From: a virus
Length of the DNA: 30,541 bases
Strand: one strand, 5' to 3'
Virus record (IMG/VR): IMGVR_UViG_3300030106_001842
Location: 1 to 30,541 of that record
Each line of letters begins with the position of its first letter. The first letter of the stretch is position 1. Under the pieces are notes generated by a model. It searched no databases and had not been told where the DNA came from. It was given only the letters and a program-made list of their open reading frames with translations. Both the position numbers and the translations under genes were made by a program. Below, piece after piece: positions 18,875 through 27,800 of the stretch.

Positions 18875-21800
18875 TTAGTCTTTAGCAAACCTCTCTCTTA
18901 CAACACTAGGGAATAACCTAGCTAATCTACCCCTAGCTTTTGATTGGCCTTTGTCTCCATACTTAGCATCTCTTTCATAAACATCTCCTGACACTAATTC
19001 TTTCATACCAAATACCATATTTTCCCCTGTTTGTAGGGCAGGTACACCTGCCATGTATCTCCATTTATCTACATTAACCATTAGGTTCATATCCCAAAAT
19101 AACTTATTTAAATACTTAACTGTTCCAGTTTCATCATCACCCTCTCCAAATGGTTTTAACGCGGCTATCATGCAAAGAACTAACATAGAACCACCTGTAC
19201 CTCTTGCGAATCTTAATACAGCTTCCTGTCTGTGTTTAGGTAGTTTACTATATTCTTCTTTAAAGTCTCTTATCCCAAATTTTCTTTTATTATACATAAC
19301 GTCTATAAGGAACTCAGGCGCAGCTCTATAAGCACCTATGTAACCCCTACCACTTCTTGTTAACTTTTCTGAAGATAACCTATCCATAATAAAAGTAGGA
19401 AGCCATCTTTTAAATTGTAATACCCCATGGAGTATACTGTAGTGTTGTATCAACCTTTGGTCTAAAGCAGTGTAACCTTTACCTTGAACTTCATATACTT
19501 TTTGTTTCATTTCGTCAGCCTGATTCTCTAAAGCTCTAAACTCAGCTTCCTTGCCAGGTATAACCCTAACCTCACCATCAACTACCTCAAAAGAATTCCA
19601 TTGATTTTCTTTTATCATTCCAACAAATTGTGTTCTTTGTATATACTTTTCAGAACCAGTCATAAAAGCAAATACCATTTCACCAAAACCACTAGCAAAT
19701 AAATCTTCACTAACTTGTGCTTGAGCATCAGTGATTAACCCAAAGTATTTTGTAATAGCTCTTGTTTTATCTGCGTTTGTTTTATTAAAACCTTTTATTC
19801 CAAAACCAAAATATCTTCTTTCACCTACAATCCAGCCAACTCCATTCTTTTTATCCCTTAACCCTTGTTGTCTAAAGGTATTGTATTTACCAATAGCAAT
19901 ATTACCTACTGCTGCAGTAAAATTCAAACCAAGACCAACAAACATAGTCCATTTATGTAAAGCCTCAAACACATTATCAGCCCAATGTCTTTTCCCGTCT
20001 TTTGTAAGAAAAGATTTTCTACCAGCTTTTCTAGCATACTTTTCTAGTAGCAATTCTTTAATCCATCTTTGGGCCTTTGGGTTGTTTTTAAAAGAAGCAT
20101 AAGATATAGCAGCATCAATAGCAGGTATTTGTTCTATAATACCTTGGTGCTTAAAACCTTCTTGACTATCTAACCCATAGTTAAATACCATTTTATTTAC
20201 ATATGTAGTTAACGACCTGTGTAAATCAATGGTTGCACCAAAGCCAGAACTAAAAGAACGTTGACTTAAATACCTATCTATAACCTCTGGTTGAACTATG
20301 TTTGAAGCGTCATCTGCTGTAACAATAGGATTACCTATAGCATCTGTACCTTTTTCTACATATTGATTTGCTTGTTTAATTAGTTTCTTTAACTCTCTTC
20401 TTACAGCAATATCTGATTTACTTGTTTTTTTATTAGCTTGCTTTGCCATGTACTCATTAATAATCTCACCCAAAGGTCTAGCTTCTGTTTTACCTTCTTC
20501 TAATACATACACATCTTTTAGTTTATTAGAGTAGTTGTGCATTATATAAGAGGCTACAAGGTTTCTAGCAAGAGCCATCTCTGTTATGGAGGCGGTTAAA
20601 TGAGGAACATAAGTCTTTCCTTTATCCTGGTCTTTTGGTAAAACAATATTACCATCTTCACCTATCTTTTGATTTAAATGATTCTTAACCATTCCAGTCA
20701 TCTCCATAAACATCTCTCTATAAGCTAACTCTTCTTGTGTAAGTTTATTTTTTATAGCAACTATCTCTTCATCATTCTTTAATCTTAGATGTCTTTTTAC
20801 GTATTCACCGTCTGGGCTTAACTCTTCGTGTACATAAGTTATGTTTTCAAATAACTTTCTGTTATAGTAGTATTTAATAACAGCTGGTCCAAATCTATAT
20901 AATAAACGTTGTACTTTACTAAGTTTCTTTTTTAATAAAGCTTGGAAAGCTGTGTCCATTTTCTTATTTAACTTAGCCATATCCTGTTGATAAGATATTT
21001 CAGACTCACTAAGTCTATTAAGCACACCACCAATCTCAGCTCTTTCTGGGTTACTTATATCTGGGTTTAACCACATATCACCCCCACCAATATCTTCTCT
21101 TAAAGAATCAGGGTTTCTGTATTTTACTTTAGCTGCCTCTAATTCAGATATCAACTTTTCTCCTAATCTATTTTTCTTTGCTTTACTTAAGTTATCATTA
21201 ACAGCTTCTAAACCAATCTTAGCTCCAAGTACCCTAAGGAAAGCTTGGTAAATCTTAGCTCTAGCTTCAGTGTCTAAAGGTCTAAGTTCATTTTTTATTA
21301 TTTGCTCTAACTGTAAGGCAGTGTATTTATCTGACTCTATTTCTAATACACCAAATTCATTAGGTGATAAGTATTTAGCAGAAAGTTCGTTAGCTGTACG
21401 TAAATCTTGTTTATACTTATCATATTCTTCTAAACGCATTTTTCGTTCTTTCTTATTCAAAAGAGAAACATCTACTTGTTTTGTTTTACCTTTGTTAACA
21501 TATTGCTGGAAAGTCATTTCTCTTTGGAAATCTAGATAGTCTGACATATCCTTAGACATATACATATATTTAGATGCAAACTTACCATTATAGTCTACTA
21601 TCTTATCTCCATTTATAACTTCTTTTGCTTTGTATATATCACCCTCTTTCTTTACATATATCTTATTACCTGTATCTAAATCAACATGAGAGTATTCGTA
21701 ACCTTCTTCTTTAAGACTTTCAACATTAGCATTATCTTCTACTTGAACCTCTTCTGCGGAGTTTATATATTCTATGTCTGTATTGTGTTCAAGTAAACTA

Positions 21801-24800
21801 GACTCACTTGGTAGTAAAGAGTCATGTGTAAAGCTAGCTTCAACAGGATATAAAGCTGTAGAACCCCCCTCTATTTGACTAACTTTATAAATAGCTGTTA
21901 CACCATTAGATAGTTCTATAGATTTAACAGAACCACTTGGTATGTTACTAAGACCTTTTTGCACAGTCAATACACCATTTTCAGATGTTACTGTTCCATT
22001 GCTTTCTACACTTAATGGTTCAGCCTTTTGTCTTATGTTAAAGTTTACATAATCTTCTACTTGTTTTCTATAAGCTTCTGAAAGAAATTTAGGTCTTTGT
22101 TTTTTAACGTGAGACTGGCTTTTTTTAGATATTTTTTTTGTACGACCACCTAAGTATGGTAGTATAGCATTAGGACCACTATGATTATTCATTACTAAAT
22201 CCCATAATAATAAATAGTCTTGTACATATCTTGGTAAAGCTTCAAAGTCTTTCGCAACTTGTTTTGCGTTTGCATTTCTTAAAGCGCTAGTAGGAACTAG
22301 ATTTTTATTAGTAGACTTTTTCTTTACTAAGTTAGTTGGTGTAAACACATATTCACCATCTTGTTTAGAAACCTCAACAGGAGTAGAAGAACCTTTTTTA
22401 TCTTTTCTTGTTATAAAGTTACTTTCTTTAGTCTCTTGTATTTTAAAATACTTATTTATAAATGGGTGTTTAGCTACCTCTATTTGTTCTAAGTCTTGTT
22501 TAAGTATTGTTTTAATAGATGACATAGAGCCATAAGAGTCTATAAAGTCTTGAGAGTCTTGAAGTACCCTAGGCATAGCGTCTAAATTAATTTGATACGA
22601 ACCATCTTGAGCTAATCTCCAAGAACGAACTAAGTCTTCTACTTGTTTAATGTTTTCTTTTTTGTATTTCTCTACAATGTTATTATAACCCTGAGAGTTT
22701 GCTGGGTCCATTACCTCAAGCATTTTAGAACTTGCAGCAAGAGCATTTACATTTCTTCTTAATATAGGGTTTTTAATATTTAAAGAGTTAACAAAGGTTG
22801 TGTATTGACCTTTGTTTATAAGTTCATTTAGTTCTTTAGGATTCTTAATAGAAGTAACTAAGCCTGTAACATTTATGTTTCTATTTTTCATTAAAGAAAC
22901 AATATCTTTCAATAGTTGTTTCTGTTCTGTGTGTGTTTCAGGTATAAAGTTCTCTAGGTTAACTAGCTTTCTTAAAGTCCAAGAAGGTGAGTTGTATTTA
23001 TTGAAGTTGTAAAAAAGATTTCTAATTGCAACATCTTGACTACCATCTGCAACTTTACTAATATCTATATCAGAAACCTCACTAAGCTCTTTTACTTCTC
23101 TATTTACATCATTTTTTATAAACTCATTTAAGGTGGTTCCATTATTTTGAAAATCAGATACTGCTCTTTTCATAAATGGAGAGTTAATTAATACCACAGC
23201 ATCATTAAAAGAAATACCCCTCATAACAAGCTCTGTTAGTGGACCCACTGTTACAGAGTTCATATTTAATTTAGCCCCTCTACCTTTGTTTGCTTCATCT
23301 AAGAATATGTTTAGTATACGAGCTAAAGAAATCCACGCATTGTTATTATCTTTGTAACTACTTTGTAAAGCATTCTTACCCACGTTAACTTTTAAATCAG
23401 CAACCTGAACGTTATGTGTGCTTAGTATTTTATGGAACGTATTAATAGAAGCTGATGTGCCTATATTACCTCTACCCATTATGTTAGAACGATACTTAAG
23501 GTTGTCACCTAAAAAGCTTAAATCATTTATGGTTGCCTCTATAGGTTTTAATCCAGCTTTTACAAGAGCTCTTTCTGCATTATCTGCAAACGACTCAAAG
23601 TCAACAGCTTCTTGCATGTGTTCGATATTAGCAGAAAGGGTAAGGAAGTTAAACATTTTATCAAACGAATCATTGTATTGTTTAGCTTGTTTAGACCTAC
23701 CCATTATATGTAAAGAGTCTCCGTCCATATCAGAACCTATAATATCAGATAGGTCTGAAGGTATTTGCACAACACTACCAGTTTCTCTAAATACAGATGT
23801 AACAACAGCTGGTATATTATCTCCCATTTTAGAGTTAGGTATTCTAGTTAATATAATCTTATCTCCTTCTTTAAAACCTAAACTAACATCTAAAGCAACT
23901 TCTGCAGGCTCAAGGTTTCCATTTTCATCTAACCTTGGTTTACCCTCTTTATCAAAATAACTTTGTAGTCCAGCAGATTCAGATATATCTCCTGTTTCTA
24001 TCTCTGTTCCATAACCAAAGTCTGTTGTTTGGTAACCAACAGTACCAGAGCCTTGTGGAGTTCTAATTCTTAATAACCTTTTCTTAACAATAGATATTAT
24101 TTTACTTCTTAATATCTCTACAGAACCACTGTCGTAACTACCATCTTTTAATAAAGCCATTGCAGATTCTCCGTATATATCTACATCTGTTTCTTTTATT
24201 AACTCTTCTCTTAATTCATTAATAGACTCTACACTAACCTCACCATTACCAGACATAAACTTAGAGAACTTACTTAACTCTTTTCTAGAAAATATCTCTA
24301 AACTTTCTAACACAGCTAAACCTTCAGATTGCGTTTCTGGGTTAGATAGTAAATTTAAAATAAGTTGTTTGCTTACTATTGATGTAGTGTGCTTTCTATC
24401 TAATTCTGTCTGAACACCTAAATACTTTCCATCTAAACCATTAAGGTCTTCATCTTTAAATAACCCATCTTGATGTTCATTTAAAGCGACACCGCCATCT
24501 TTATTCAACTCAACTAATTTGTTCATGTCAATTAATTGATTTTTAAACTTATTAGATTGAACCTTCATTGCAGAACTAAAAGCAGCCATAGGAATAACCC
24601 CCTCTTTTCTTCTTAATTTTAATGCTTCAGCAATAGGCTTTAAATTAGGGTTTAATTTTAAAAATGAATCAGATAATACAAATGTATTAGTCTTTAAATA
24701 AAAAGGGTATCGTTTACCTACCACACCTTCAAATGTTTTGTTATCTACGTTTTGTCCATAGTAAACAAACTTATGGTGATTACCCACATTTCTTCTACCC

Positions 24801-27800
24801 CCATAACTAACACCAACTATTTGAGAGTCTTCTGGTAAAATAAACGACGGAGCATCTGTTCTGTTAATCTTTCTTGATTTGCCATCTTTATCTTTTATGG
24901 TTAATGTTTCATCTTTTAACATCAAAGGTTCAAATCTTCTTCCGTGATTTACATTCATAGCAACAGAACCTGCTGCTCTTTTTATATAGTCGTCATTATT
25001 TTTAAAATACTCCGCCTTACCAATTAAAAGGTCTTTGGCATAATATTTGTTTATAGCATTGTTTAGGACTATTTGCTCTAAAGCTTTAGTGTTTCTAGAT
25101 AAAGACTTTAAAGAAGTGTCTTTCGAACCTTTAATTATTCTTTGTAAGCCTTTTACATCTCTTTGTATATCAGCGTCTGTAAAATTAAAATACGCATCTC
25201 CATTTGTAAACTTAACCCCATCTTGATTAAGTTTATCTTTAATAACTCTACCCTCTTCTAGTGTTAACAATTTAGTGTTAGTAACATGAAGGTTCATATC
25301 TTTATCAGCTACAATAGATACTGACTGACTATATGTTTCATTACCATTAACTATGGCTTGAGCTATTAAACTAACCTCTAGTATTGTTTTTTCATTAGCA
25401 GTTTCATTACCTGAGTCTATACCCTTACCAAGTACTACCGAACCATTTATTTGAGCTACATTAATCTTTTCTTCTCTATTAAGTATATAGTTATTAGTGT
25501 ACACATTGTCACCAAACATATCTTTTATTTCTTCGTCACTCATAGATGGTAACTGTTCTTCTACCAAAACATCTGCTTGATGTCTTTTAGATATAAAGTT
25601 TTTCTTATTGCCTTCAGGTGTAAGTATTTGAGAAGAAAAATCACCAAGAGCTATCTCTGATGATAGGTATTGTGTAATAATATTTTGAGCCTTATATCTA
25701 TTAGAGAATTTAAGACCACCGCCTTGATGAAGTTGTATAGTGCCATCTGCATTTAAGAAAATTCTAGCTTGAGTATTGATATTACCTTCCTTAATAACTC
25801 CAGACCTTCTAATTAATTTACCTATACTAATTATATCTTCTTTAGATATAAGCTCATCTTGTAAGGCTTGTTGTGTCTTTTCACTTGACTCCCAAGCTCT
25901 CCAAGCCTTAACACTTTCTTTGTTAAATCTTTCAGCGCTAAAACCAACTTGCCAGCCAGCTTTTTTGCCATTTAATTTATAAGTTTCAATCATACCATGG
26001 TCTTCTATTAGTTGGTCAACCAAGGTTTTATTTGTTTCTTTATCTTTAGTTACAAACTTATCAACAAAGTCTTTACTTATTAAGTCTGCATTTATATCGT
26101 CCTTATATTCACTTAAATAATTATCTGTTAAAAACTTAATAACAGCTTTCTTAGATTCACTAGGATTCTTTGCTTCCTTTAACGAATCACTCAAAGTAAT
26201 AATAGAAGATAAAAATTTTATTTTACTTATTTCTTGAGAACTTAATGTTTTACTATCTTTAGGTTTATCAACAGTTATAGATTGTCTAAATCTTTTTTCT
26301 ATATCTGTTTTTATAGTGCTAGCATCTACACCAAATGTTTGTTTAATGTTTGTTATAACTTCCCCTTTTTTGTTTTTAAATACATTTATATTATGAAAGT
26401 TTATTTGTTTATAAGAAGAAAGCTCATGGTGGTAATCTAAGATTGGACTAGCTAAACTCATACCTTCTGATGCATACACCTCATTCATATAAACAAAGTA
26501 TCTAGCTAACAACTCTTCTTCTCTACTTAAAAGTTTAGGAGACAAAGTTAATGTTCTTATGTTATCATCAATTTCTTGTTCAAAACTTTTAGGGTTGTTT
26601 CTATACTTAAAAGCTTTGTTGTATAAAGCTGACTTTATCTGTCCGTGTGTTACAGGTATACCCTGTACACTTTCTCCTAACTTAACATAAGAAGATATGT
26701 CTTTACTTATATTTTCGTTTACCCCATTTCTGTTATCAAAGTCAAATAAATTGTACTCATTTTCTTCTAAATCTTGTTCTGTTGAGCTAATATTTTCTTG
26801 AGCGTTACTAAAAGCAAGTACTTTGAAAGCTGTATTTAAAATATTATTTCTATTGTTGTTGTAGTGATTTAATTCATTACTACCCTCTGGGTATAATTCT
26901 TTTATAAAAGAGTTTACTTCTTGTCTGTTTTCAGATATAAAAGTAGACACAGCTTTTTTACCAGCTACAGTTAACATTCCATCTTTAGTTCTATATAAAG
27001 AACCTTGTAGTTTATCGTCTAATTTAGACTCTTGTTTTAAGGTTTCTAAATAACCTAATATGTCTGAGGATATTTGATTAGTTAACATAGTAGAGTTTAA
27101 GTCTTCTACATGTAGCATTTTATCACTACCCAGTCTATCCCTTCTTATATTATAAGCAGGTCTTTCTTTTCTAGAGTCTTTTATAAGAGTGTCAATAACA
27201 TTGTCTAGTTTAGCAAGCTCTGAATTACCAGTGTTTTCTAGTATAGTCTTAGATTCTTTTTTAGTAAACCTACTTTTTATCTTAGAATAAAACCTTTTAA
27301 CTATATTATCTCTTTTCTTATCATCTTTTTTTAATATATCCCCATTAGTTTCTTGAGCTTCTGTTTTAGACATAAGGTCTACTATTACCTCTTCAAGAAT
27401 AATTCTTTGTTCTACATCTGGCAATAAAGTAAATCCTAACTTCTTTGCTTCTGGTTTTAAGTATTCTAAATAACCATTTATTGATTTATCTGCACTATCT
27501 GTTTGTTTTGCCCAAGCAGTAAAACTTAGTATGCCGTCAAACTTTATTAAGTCATTAAGAGTTTTTACTACACCATTAGAGTCTTGTAACAATAATTGAT
27601 TAGTGTAACTAGGGTTAGACATCTTCTTTTTAAACAAAGGTTGGTTAACAACTAACTCAATAGCTTCTTTTATTATAGGATTAACCACCCTATTTCCTTT
27701 GCTATCTACTTTATATGTACCATCTTTATTTGTTTCATACCACATTTCATTTACATAGATGTGATTAAGCTCATGGAATATAGTTTCTTGTGTAGCAGTA

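Noticed and set aside
23418-23960. 180-codon + strand frame inside the giant gene
   Set aside because: It is antisense to the conserved polymerase-like region, so a chance opening is the simpler explanation.
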